A DNA stretch of 64,000 nucleotides. Source: QHWT01 sp963755695. GTDB taxonomy: Bacteria > Acidobacteriota > Vicinamibacteria > Vicinamibacterales > 2-12-FULL-66-21. The stretch spans positions 248,001-312,000 of the forward strand of contig CAVWLB010000008.1 of the NCBI GenBank assembly GCA_963755695.1. Direction: 5' to 3'. A program made the position numbers and the translations under genes. Shown piece after piece: positions 8,468 through 16,017 of the stretch (the first letter of the stretch is position 1; every line of letters begins with the position of its first letter). Under the pieces are notes generated by a model. That model saw nothing but the letters and a program-made list of their open reading frames with translations. It was not told the origin of the DNA and did not search any database.

Positions 8468-9673
8468 TTATCCGACGAGCAAGCCCGTGGCGTACATCGC
8501 AGCAAATCCCGCGATCAATCCTCCGAGGATCGGCCCGGAAGTGAACCGCTCCCTGAGAGGGTGGCTGCCCGCAACCTGTGACGCGATCTGCAGCATGACT
8601 TGCCCGATTGCTCCGGCGCCGAGGCCGAGAAACAACACCGCCAGAAGCGGCGAATAGAAAAGCCCGCCAAGCCACGCACCCACAATCGTCGGCGCGCCGC
8701 CGATGAGGCCCAATCGAATCAGCGCGGGAATGGAAGGCCGCTCCCGCGCGAGCGGCGCCACAATCGCCAGGCCCTCGGTCGTGTTGTGCAGCGTGAAACC
8801 GACAATCAGCAGCGTGCCGAGTGCCGCCTCGCCCAGGGTGAATGCCGCTCCGATGGCCAGCCCTTCGCCGAAGTTGTGCAGACCGATGCCGACCGCGACC
8901 AGCAGCGCGAGCACGACGCTGGCCGAGCCCGCCGAACGCGCGCGGCGCGCGCGCAGCCATCGGCCGATCGATTCCAGTCCAAGGAATGCGCCAGCAGCGG
9001 CGGCCGTGAAGACGGCGACACCTTGGTACGACCCCGGGAGTTTGCCGGCGGCCTCCAGTCCTTCGTGCGCGGCATCGATCAGAAGAAACGCGAGCAGGCC
9101 CACCGTCAACGCGAGCAAGACGTCGAGTCCGGTCGGTCCGATGCGTGCGGTCAGCGGCCGCCACAGAAGCCCCAGGGCGACGGGAATCACGCCGACGTAG
9201 AGTCCGATCAGCGTGAAGGTGGCCAGCGACGCCGCGCCCAGCTTCGGTGTCGGAACCGCGACCGCGATTTCGTGCTCGAACGTCGCGCCTGTCGATGTGA
9301 GGATTTTCACCACGTGCGCTTCTCCCTGAACCCAGGGATAAGGCACGTGCAGTCTCGTGCGGCCCAGATGCTCGAGGGTCGTGCCTCGATCCGCGCTGAA
9401 CGTCCAATACGCATCGTCGACGATGACCTGCGCGATTGTGACGCGGTCCGGACCATCGTTCAGAACCGAAAGTCCGATCCCGCTGGAATCGAGCACGGCC
9501 CGATCGATCGTGAGACGCTCGACCGGAGGGACGTCCGTGCCGCGCAGGCGCCGTGCCGGATCGCTCGTGAGAATGACGATCACCAGGAGCGCCAGCAGCG
9601 CGAGCGGCGCGAAGGCCGCAATCCAGAAGCGGGAGCGGGAGGCCGATTGCAGCGCGGCGGTCTCAGGTATCAC
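8468..9673 (-). CDS. ZIP-family metal transporter
   Basis: 401 residues. A hydrophobic N-terminal anchor and an extracytoplasmic domain of about 150 residues precede an eight-helix ZIP core. The core shows the two metal-site helices HNFGEGLAIG and LHNTTEGLAI, typical of zinc, iron or manganese carriers. The GTG start at 9673 was chosen because GGGAGGG lies just upstream and because it overlaps the multicopper oxidase stop by 11 bp; longer starts would run deep into that gene. The large N-terminal domain is unusual for ZIP proteins and may bind metal before transport. It is co-transcribed with the oxidase and the cupredoxin. Confidence 0.85.
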   Translation of the reverse strand: MIPETAALQSASRSRFWIAAFAPLALLALLVIVILTSDPARRLRGTDVPPVERLTIDRAVLDSSGIGLSVLNDGPDRVTIAQVIVDDAYWTFSADRGTTLEHLGRTRLHVPYPWVQGEAHVVKILTSTGATFEHEIAVAVPTPKLGAASLATFTLIGLYVGVIPVALGLLWRPLTARIGPTGLDVLLALTVGLLAFLLIDAAHEGLEAAGKLPGSYQGVAVFTAAAAGAFLGLESIGRWLRARRARSAGSASVVLALLVAVGIGLHNFGEGLAIGAAFTLGEAALGTLLIVGFTLHNTTEGLAIVAPLARERPSIPALIRLGLIGGAPTIVGAWLGGLFYSPLLAVLFLGLGAGAIGQVMLQIASQVAGSHPLRERFTSGPILGGLIAGFAAMYATGLLVG

Positions 9674-10710
9674 GACGCCCTCCCACGGCTTCGAACATTC
9701 CCATCCATCCGAGTTCCGCAAATTCGCTCTGGTGCGCGTGAAACATGAATTGGCCGGGATAGCGGAACCGCGTCTCCAGAATCGCGCGTTCTCCCTGGCA
9801 CAGCATGATCGTGTCGGTCGTCTCCGTCGCCGCACGCCCGGTGCCCGTACGATTCACGTCGAAGAACATGCCGTGAAGATGAAGGCTGTTCAGGAGATCG
9901 AATTCGGTCACATTCACGAGATAGATTCGGACGAGTCTGCCGACTTCCACCTTGATTGGCTCGTGCATGTAATGGCTGGCGATGCTGTTGACGGCGTAGA
10001 CCTCGTTGTCGGCATCGAAGTTCGTGTCGAAACCGTTCATGACCATCACGAGTTCGTCCGCCTCTGGCCGCGGATCCCTCGGGTCCACGATGAATGCACC
10101 GTAGAGTCCCTTGTGGATGTGCCGCTTCAGGGGCATCGCGTGACAGTGATACAGATGCAGGCCGAACGGCTCGGCGTCGAACTCGTAGACGAACTGCGCC
10201 CCCGGAAGCACCTGGTGTTCCGGCAGCGAGCCATCCATCTGCGGAGGATGCCAGCCGTGAAAGTGAATCGTGTGCGGGTGCGATCCTTCGTTCACGAACG
10301 TGACCCGCACGCGATCGCCTTCGGTCGCGCGAAGCGTCGGCCCAGGTACCTGGCCGTTGAACGTCCATGCGGGAAAGAACACACCCGGCGCGATCTCGAT
10401 CTCCCGATCGACGGCGGCAAGACGGTATTCACGAAGCAACGTGCCGTCAGCCCGCGGCGTCTCCCGGTAATAACGCGAACGCTTCTCCGCCGGCTCATCG
10501 GAGAAGTTCCAGGCGCGAAGGAATGCTGTGGGATTGAGCGCGTCGGAGCGTCACGCGCCCAACCGGTCCCATCGTGTGGCTCGCGTGATCCGTGGCGCTG
10601 TAGGTTCCCTGCGCCTTGGTAGATGTGCGAGCCAGACCGGCCGCCGCGGCAGCACCGGCGCTCGCCAAGCGGAGCCACGAACGACGAGTCAGACCGAAGG
10701 TTCCTCGCAT
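9663..10710 (-). CDS. Tat-exported multicopper oxidase, with one frameshift
   Basis: The N-terminus MRGTFGLTRRSWLRLASAG is a twin-arginine signal peptide, and CAGGGAAAG upstream of the ATG at 10710 is a plausible ribosome site. One extra base near 10545 breaks the frame: VGRVTL should join directly to DALNPTAFLRAWNFS. The remainder carries all four copper-binding blocks: HTIHFHGWH, HLYHCHAM, NSLHLHG and FMFHAHQSEFAELGWM. This is a two-domain-type multicopper oxidase that oxidises metals or organics in the periplasm. With ZIP and cupredoxin genes beside it and a DtxR-type regulator opposite, metal (copper, manganese or iron) homeostasis is the likely role. Confidence 0.85.
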
Positions 10711-10728
10711 GGCTTTCCCTGCTGATTT

Positions 10729-10756
10729 TTGACTATTCAAAATCTTAAGTTATAAT
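10729..10756 (+). promoter_or_regulatory. Sigma-70 promoter for the DtxR-type regulator gene
   Basis: TTGACT at 10729-10734 and TATAAT at 10751-10756 are separated by 16 bp in a strikingly A/T-rich patch. The predicted transcription start is about 9 nt before the ATG at 10772, and no Shine-Dalgarno sequence is visible, so the mRNA may be nearly leaderless. Confidence 0.7.
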
Positions 10757-10770
10757 AATAAAAAAGTCAA
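10742..10770 (-). promoter_or_regulatory. Divergent sigma-70 promoter for the metal operon, overlapping the regulator promoter
   Basis: On the minus strand TTGACT (10770-10765) and TAAGAT (10747-10742) are spaced by 17 bp. The two promoters interlock: each -10 box lies inside the spacer of the other, and the outer TTGACT/AGTCAA hexamers form an inverted repeat. One bound regulator could block both. Confidence 0.6.
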
Positions 10771-10771
10771 C

Positions 10772-12235
10772 ATGCTGCCGTCCCAAACTGTAGAGAACTA
10801 TCTGAAGGCCATATTTCAGGCGCAAACGGCGTTGCCGGACTCCGACGCCCTGGTCCCCATGGGCCAGCTTGCGAGCGCCCTGGGCGTCACCCCGGGCACC
10901 GCCACGACGATGGTGAAGGCGCTGGCCGAGTCGGGTCTTGTGCGATACGAGCCCTATGCGGGTGTGCGGTTATCCGCCGCCGGCGAGAAGCTCGCCGCCC
11001 TCGTCCTCAGGCGTCACCGGCTGATCGAGTTGTTCCTCGTGAAGGTGATGGGGATGAGTTGGACCGAAGTCCACGATGAAGCGGAGCATCTCGAGCACGC
11101 GGTATCGGATCGTCTGATCGAACGGATCGACGAAATGCTCGGACGCCCTTCCGTCGATCCGCACGGCGATCCGATTCCGGATTCGAAGGGCACCGTCAGC
11201 CGGCCGGAGTACGACACGCTGATGACCTGTCCCCTCCACGCTCCGGTCACGATCAAGCGGGTCAGCGATCAGGACAGCGACTTCCTGCGCTTCGTCGAGC
11301 GGCACGATCTGAAGCCTGGCCAGACCGTCAGCGTCGAGGAACGCGACGATGCCGGCGATAGCGTCCGGTTGCGAGGCCGGGACGAGCGCGAGATCACGAT
11401 CGGCGCGCGTGCGGCCTCGAAGGTGCTCGTTCAGGCGGTCGGCGTGTTGCTGGTATTCCTGCTCAGCGCAATGACGGCCGGCGCCCAGCCGCAGCAGTCG
11501 CAGCAGTCGCCCTCGGGGTCGTCCGCAGACCCATTCCAGATCACCGACAATTCCTTCCTGGTTGAAGAAGCTTTCAACCAGGAGCCGCGAATCTTTCAGA
11601 ACATCGTCAACTGGTCACGTCAGGAGGGCGAGTGGTTCCTGTCGTTCACGCAGGAATGGCCGGTTCCAGGGAAGCGTCATCAGCTGTCTTATACCGTGCC
11701 GTTCGATGCGCTTCGCGAGGGCGATGGTATGGGCGACTCGTTGCTGAACTACCGGCTGCAAGTGCTGGAGGAAGGACCCGGACGGCCCGCCTTCTCGCCG
11801 CGGCTGAGTGTGATCGTCCCGACCGCACACGTTGACCCCTCGAGCGGGATTCAGGTCAATCTGCCATTCAGCAAGCAAGACCATGACGTCTATCTTCACT
11901 GGAACGCCGGCTTCACCTGGCAGCATCGTGACGCTCGGCCGGGCCTCTTGTCACCCAGCTTCGCCGCGAGCGCGATCTATCGGGTCGCGCCGATGCTGAA
12001 CCTCATGCTCGAATCCGTGCTGGTGCTCGTCGAATCGGAGACAGCGCCCGGCGTGACGCGGGAGACAGAGCGAAACGCCAGCTTCACGCTCTCGCCCGGC
12101 GTCCGCGGCGGGTGGAACCTGACCGAAGACAAGCAGATCGTGATCGGCGCGGCAGTGCCGATTACCTGGAGCGAGGGAACCACGAGCGCGGGCGTATTCG
12201 GGTATTTCTCGTACGAGCTGCCCTTCAAGAAGTAG
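10772..12235 (+). CDS. DtxR/MntR-type metalloregulator fused in frame to an outer-membrane barrel-like protein
   Basis: 487 residues. Residues 1-75 are a winged helix with VTPGTATTMVKALAESGLV. Residues 76-135 form the metal-binding dimerisation region (RRHRLIELF, DEAEHLEH). Residues 145-218 are a FeoA-like SH3 domain ending EITIGARAASKVLV, where a normal regulator would stop. The frame continues directly into a signal-peptide-like segment (220-238, GVLLVFLLSAMTAGAQ) and about 240 residues resembling phenol-MetA-type outer-membrane transporters, ending FGYFSYELPFKK. A DNA-binding protein joined to an exported barrel makes little sense as one polypeptide. Possible explanations are a lost stop codon, internal initiation near the GTG at 11423, or a sequence error. 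Each half is convincing on its own. Confidence 0.8.
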   Translation: MLPSQTVENYLKAIFQAQTALPDSDALVPMGQLASALGVTPGTATTMVKALAESGLVRYEPYAGVRLSAAGEKLAALVLRRHRLIELFLVKVMGMSWTEVHDEAEHLEHAVSDRLIERIDEMLGRPSVDPHGDPIPDSKGTVSRPEYDTLMTCPLHAPVTIKRVSDQDSDFLRFVERHDLKPGQTVSVEERDDAGDSVRLRGRDEREITIGARAASKVLVQAVGVLLVFLLSAMTAGAQPQQSQQSPSGSSADPFQITDNSFLVEEAFNQEPRIFQNIVNWSRQEGEWFLSFTQEWPVPGKRHQLSYTVPFDALREGDGMGDSLLNYRLQVLEEGPGRPAFSPRLSVIVPTAHVDPSSGIQVNLPFSKQDHDVYLHWNAGFTWQHRDARPGLLSPSFAASAIYRVAPMLNLMLESVLVLVESETAPGVTRETERNASFTLSPGVRGGWNLTEDKQIVIGAAVPITWSEGTTSAGVFGYFSYELPFKK

Positions 12236-12240
12236 GCGGG

Positions 12241-12306
12241 AAGGCGGTTGGCGGCTGCGAACCGCTGACTGCAATCTGGCTGACTGCGAACCGCTGGCTG
12301 CTAACT
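12241..12306. repeat. Intergenic short repeats (ccgctgactgc/ccgctggctgc)
   Basis: The spacer between the convergent barrel gene and queD contains imperfect copies of gcgaaccgctggctgc with a complementary patch ggcggttggcggctgc at its start. It fits the heptamer-type spacers found elsewhere in the window, though less regular. Confidence 0.45.
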
Positions 12307-12705
12307 CTCAGAGTACGACGCAAACGAGGTGGGCGTCTCCCAGATCCTGACGGCGACGATGTCGACACCCAGCTCGCGCCCCTTGTCGTAAATCAGTTTC
12401 GCGAGCCGCTCGACCGTGGGATTGCTTTCGAGCAAATACATCGGCTCACCCAGCTTCTTCAGCGGTTCGACCAGGGGGTCGTCGTGCCTCAGGATCATCT
12501 TGTGATCCAGCTCACGATCGATCCACCCTTTGATGACGCGCTTGATGTCGCTGAAGTCCGCCACCATGTTCCGGTTGTCGAGCCGGTCGGTGCGGACCTC
12601 GACTTCAACCGACGCATTGTGGCCGTGCGGGTGTTTGCAGACGCCGTCGTAGTCGAGCAGACGATGCCCGTAGCAGAACTCAATCCGCTTCGTCACGAGA
12701 TACAT
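12301..12705 (-). CDS. queD: 6-carboxytetrahydropterin synthase (QueD/PTPS family)
   Basis: 134 residues. QueD converts 7,8-dihydroneopterin triphosphate to 6-carboxy-5,6,7,8-tetrahydropterin in the queuosine/7-deazaguanine pathway. Zinc ligands H14, H27 and H29 (YGHRL, HPHGHN) and the catalytic Cys23 (GVCKHPHGHN) are present. Length is normal. Its start codon overlaps that of queC on the other strand within the four bases CATG. The neighbour queC makes a queuosine-pathway role firm. Confidence 0.9.
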   Translation of the reverse strand: MYLVTKRIEFCYGHRLLDYDGVCKHPHGHNASVEVEVRTDRLDNRNMVADFSDIKRVIKGWIDRELDHKMILRHDDPLVEPLKKLGEPMYLLESNPTVERLAKLIYDKGRELGVDIVAVRIWETPTSFASYSES

Positions 12706-13378
12706 GTCGGAAAAGTATACCGCGGTGCTCTTCTCCGGCGGCCTCGACAGCGCCGTCCTGATCGCCGACGAGATACGGCAGACTCGCGTTCAGCCTCTCT
12801 ACGTGAGCGTCGGTTTCGCATGGGAGGCTGAAGAGCGCGCCATCGCGTCTCGCTTTCTCGCGTCGCCATCAATCGTCCAGCACGTCGAGCCGCTGGTGCA
12901 CCTGGACTTCGACATGCGTGACGTGTTCACCTCGGCGCACTGGGCGGTGCGCGGAGAGGCGCCGGCCTTCGATACGCCGGACGAAGACGTCTTCATCGAC
13001 GGCCGCAACGTGATTCTCTTGTCGAAGGCCGCGGTGTTCATGGCCCGCGCCGGCATCTCGCGCGTGTCCATGGCGCCACTCGCCGGCAATCCGTTTCCCG
13101 ACGCCACGCCAGACTTCTTCCAGGCGATGAGCCGCGCGCTGACCCTGGGGCTGGCGCATCCAGTTCTAATCGAAGCGCCGTTCGCGAAGTTGCACAAGTC
13201 GGATGTGATCAGGAAGGGCGTGGCGCTGGGAGTACCGTTGGAGCTGACCTTGTCGTGTATGCAGCCGGTCGACGGTCTGCACTGCGGCCGCTGCAGCAAG
13301 TGCCGCGAGCGCCGCGACGCGTTCTACGAAGCGGCCGTCAACGATCCGACGAACTACAAGCAGGTCCCGGTCCGTTGA
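12704..13378 (+). CDS. queC: 7-cyano-7-deazaguanine synthase
   Basis: 224 residues. QueC converts 7-carboxy-7-deazaguanine to preQ0 using ATP and ammonia. The PP-loop SGGLDS (11-16) and the C-terminal zinc site (CMQPVDGLHCGRCSKC) are intact. It is divergent from queD with overlapping start codons. queE is not in the window. Confidence 0.92.
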   Translation: MSEKYTAVLFSGGLDSAVLIADEIRQTRVQPLYVSVGFAWEAEERAIASRFLASPSIVQHVEPLVHLDFDMRDVFTSAHWAVRGEAPAFDTPDEDVFIDGRNVILLSKAAVFMARAGISRVSMAPLAGNPFPDATPDFFQAMSRALTLGLAHPVLIEAPFAKLHKSDVIRKGVALGVPLELTLSCMQPVDGLHCGRCSKCRERRDAFYEAAVNDPTNYKQVPVR

Positions 13379-13385
13379 CGTCGAC

Positions 13386-13430
13386 CCAAATCACCAAATC
13401 ACCAAATCACCAATCACCAAATCACCAAAT
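13386..13430. repeat. Tandem AATCACCA octamer array
   Basis: About five tandem copies of caccaaat (aaatcaccaaatcaccaaat and onward) fill the gap between the convergent queC and DUF4097 genes. The repeat begins right after queC and stops at the DUF4097 stop codon. Unlike the other arrays its period is mostly 8, and only one orientation is present. Confidence 0.75.
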
Positions 13431-13433
13431 TCC

Positions 13434-14321
13434 TTAGCTTTCCTTCAAGCGAATAGAACCATCCGAGGTACGGACCTTGAGCATCTTGCCGCCGGAGCCG
13501 ATTCGCCCGCGCAGGGTGTGATGCTCGCTTCCAGCCGTCTCCGCGCCGCTCACATCCAGGTCGCTGCTGATCGACCCGTCGCCCGTGTGCGCGTCGATCT
13601 CGGCGGAAAAGTCCGACGGAAGATACAACGTGATGCCGCCATCGCCCGTCGAGACCGACCAGTCGTCCTTCATCACCGTCCCTGTGTCCGCCCGAAGCGT
13701 GATCGATCCATCACTCGTCTTCAATTTCAGCGCGCCGGGCTTTCCCGAGACGGTCACGCTGCCGTCGCCGGTGGTGAGATCGAGATCGCCGGCGATTCCG
13801 TCGAGCACCACCGAGCCGTCGTGCGTTTCGAGCAACATGTCGCCGCCAATCTCGCGTGCCCGGATGCTGCCGTCGCCGGTATGGAGCTCCAGGCGGCCGG
13901 TGACGCCCTCGATGTGGATCGCTCCATCGCCGCTCCGTGCGTCGACGTTGCCTTCCTTCGGCATCGTGACGATCAACTTCGCGGTGGGCGACATGTTGTG
14001 CCCGATACCAAAGACCCCGGTTTCCGGCGGACGTTTCACCTCGACCTCGACGCGGTTGCCGTCCTGTCTTGCCTCCACCTGAAGCTGCTCGACGGTTTCT
14101 TTGGTCGGGCCGCGCTTCTCGATGTCGACCACGACATCGCGGCCATCGCCCGAGCGGATTTCGATCGCGCCATCGAATGTCGTCAGCCGAAGTGAAGGGG
14201 TGCCGGAGACGGTAAAACGCTTTTCTTCGCGAAGGATGTGCCCCTGCGAGTCCACCACCACGCAGGCGCTGGCAAGCGTCCCGGCCAGAATGCAGACGAC
14301 GGCCGACAGGACAAGTTTCAT
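13434..14321 (-). CDS. DUF4097-type lipoprotein with GDGSI repeats
   Basis: 295 residues. MKLVLSAVVCILAGTLASAC is a lipoprotein signal with lipobox ASAC. The mature part is a right-handed beta-solenoid-like domain with repeated GDG motifs (RSGDGAI, HTGDGSI, TTGDGSV, TSDGSITL, STGDGGI, HTGDGSI), typical of DUF4097 'putative adhesin' proteins anchored at the cell surface or in the periplasm. The ATG at 14321 was chosen because it gives the lipoprotein signal and overlaps the nagA stop by 4 bp, so it is coupled to nagA. The exact role is unknown. Confidence 0.85.
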   Translation of the reverse strand: MKLVLSAVVCILAGTLASACVVVDSQGHILREEKRFTVSGTPSLRLTTFDGAIEIRSGDGRDVVVDIEKRGPTKETVEQLQVEARQDGNRVEVEVKRPPETGVFGIGHNMSPTAKLIVTMPKEGNVDARSGDGAIHIEGVTGRLELHTGDGSIRAREIGGDMLLETHDGSVVLDGIAGDLDLTTGDGSVTVSGKPGALKLKTSDGSITLRADTGTVMKDDWSVSTGDGGITLYLPSDFSAEIDAHTGDGSISSDLDVSGAETAGSEHHTLRGRIGSGGKMLKVRTSDGSIRLKES

Positions 14322-15535
14322 ACCGGAATAGACGGCGCGCCCCAGGCGAGCGTTCCCGCAATCCAGGTCTGGACTACGCGAAGGTCGCGATCGAGCACGA
14401 CGAAGTCGGCAATCGCGCCCGGCGAGATCACGCCAAATCCCTGCAGACCCAGGGCGCGGGCCGGGGTGGTCGCACAAATGGTCGCCGCATCGCTCAGACT
14501 GAGACCTACCTCGGCTGTCAGTTTCGCGAAGGCTCGGTCCATCGTCAGGATGCTGCCGGCAAAGGTTCCATCGTCGAGGTAAGCGGCGTCTGAAATGTGA
14601 ATCGGCCGGTCGCCGATGTGCGTGCGCGAGCCAGCGGGAAGGCCGGAGCCCGCGGTCCCGTCCGTAATCGCCATGATCCGTTCGGGCCGTTTCGCTCCCA
14701 ATGCCACACGCACCATCGCGGGATGCACGTGGACGCCGTCGCATATCAGTTCCGCGACCACGTCGTCGGATTCGAGCACAGCGCCGGCAAGTCCGGGTGC
14801 GCGATGGGCGACCGGCGGCATGCGGTTGAACAGATGCGTGGCCTGTCGGGCGCCGGCGCGGATGCCGTCGAGGGCCTGGGCATACGATGCCGCGGAGTGT
14901 CCCAGCGATACGTGATGGCCGTGACCGGCGAGCGACTCGATCAATTCGATCCCGCCGTCGAGTTCGGACGCGACGGTCACGATGCCGACGTCCGGTCGCG
15001 CGTTCGCGATTTCGGCAAGAATGTCATCGCCACCCCACGGGGTCTGACTCCGATCCGACTGTCCACGGCGCGGCACCCGCAGACACTCGATTGGCTGCGC
15101 GCCCTTGTATTCCGGGTTGATGAAATTGCTCTCCAGATGCGCGGGCAGTACGCGTGCGCCGCCGGGAGCGCGTTTGGTTCGCGCGGCGCGCACGGCCTCC
15201 AGCATGGTGCGCAAAACGTCTGGCGCACAGGCGAGCGACGTCGGACAGAAAGCCGTGACGCCGTACTTCGTCAAGCGTCCCGCAATCGTGGCGATCGCTT
15301 CCGGCCCGTCGAGAGTGTCGCTGCCTTCGATCCCGTGGACGTGCACGTCGATGAAACCGGGAATGATGTAGTGGCCTGACAGATCGAAGTGCACCGATTG
15401 TAGCGGACCGGAGTCACTGCGGTCCGACGGCGAACCTGGCGCCACGTCGACGATGCGATCGTCGTCGAGCGTCAGTTTGCCTCCTGCGAGCACGCGATCG
15501 GGCAGGACGAGATCGGCGCCAGACAGAACAATCAT
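14318..15535 (-). CDS. nagA: N-acetylglucosamine-6-phosphate deacetylase
   Basis: 405 residues from MIVLSGADLVLPDRV. NagA deacetylates GlcNAc-6-P in amino-sugar and cell-wall recycling. Amidohydrolase metal and substrate motifs are present: HVHGIEG, HLESNF, SLGHSAA, THLFNRM and the catalytic aspartate in AITDGTAGSG. The ATG at 15535 overlaps the stop of the preceding DUF5615 gene (ATGA) and the gene end overlaps the DUF4097 lipoprotein start, so all three form one operon. Confidence 0.92.
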   Translation of the reverse strand: MIVLSGADLVLPDRVLAGGKLTLDDDRIVDVAPGSPSDRSDSGPLQSVHFDLSGHYIIPGFIDVHVHGIEGSDTLDGPEAIATIAGRLTKYGVTAFCPTSLACAPDVLRTMLEAVRAARTKRAPGGARVLPAHLESNFINPEYKGAQPIECLRVPRRGQSDRSQTPWGGDDILAEIANARPDVGIVTVASELDGGIELIESLAGHGHHVSLGHSAASYAQALDGIRAGARQATHLFNRMPPVAHRAPGLAGAVLESDDVVAELICDGVHVHPAMVRVALGAKRPERIMAITDGTAGSGLPAGSRTHIGDRPIHISDAAYLDDGTFAGSILTMDRAFAKLTAEVGLSLSDAATICATTPARALGLQGFGVISPGAIADFVVLDRDLRVVQTWIAGTLAWGAPSIPV

Positions 15536-15969
15536 GCGGATTCGCCATCCCCGGCGTCCATGCTCCCGATGTGCCACTCGAGCTTGCGTCGCTCAAGCGG
15601 AAGCGCACGCGAGCCTTCCGCCCGAAAGAGTTGCCGATCCATCTTCCGCAGCAGCCGCCGCAGCCATCGCTCGTCGGGGGCGGAGAAGACCATGACCCCG
15701 GCGCCCTCGTCTGGCGGGAAACCGCGATCGTCGAGATAGTCGTGATCGAGGGTGATCAGGGTGCGACCGAGTTGGCGCGCGAGGCGATAGTGCTCGATGT
15801 CGCGCGCGCGGCGCAGCTGGTCGTGCTCGAGCACGAACAGCACATCCCAGTCGAGGGTGGTGCGCATGAACGCCACGACGCCCGTCGGGACGTTGGCGTC
15901 GGCGTACACGCGCGGCCGACCGTTGGTTCCTTCCACGAGCGGCCCCAGCTCCGAAGACAGTGTGCCCAC
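15532..15969 (-). CDS. DUF5615-type PIN-like protein
   Basis: 145 residues. RVYADANVPTGVVAFMRTT, RDIEHYRLARQLGRTLITLD and HDYLDD match the conserved acidic residues of PIN-like DUF5615 proteins, which often act as toxin-like ribonucleases. No antitoxin-like partner is evident beside it. It is instead coupled to nagA, so a toxin role is only a possibility. Confidence 0.72.
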   Translation of the reverse strand: MGTLSSELGPLVEGTNGRPRVYADANVPTGVVAFMRTTLDWDVLFVLEHDQLRRARDIEHYRLARQLGRTLITLDHDYLDDRGFPPDEGAGVMVFSAPDERWLRRLLRKMDRQLFRAEGSRALPLERRKLEWHIGSMDAGDGESA

Positions 15970-16017
15970 TCTTTAACTCCGCTCGCTTGCGGCCACTGGC
16001 GCTCTAACTCCGCGGGT

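Noticed and set aside
14322..14744. Extended N-terminus for the DUF4097 lipoprotein
   Set aside because: It would run deep into nagA and place the lipoprotein signal in the middle of the protein.
15532..15969. Toxin-antitoxin pair involving the DUF5615 protein
   Set aside because: No short antitoxin-like gene precedes it; it is coupled to nagA instead.
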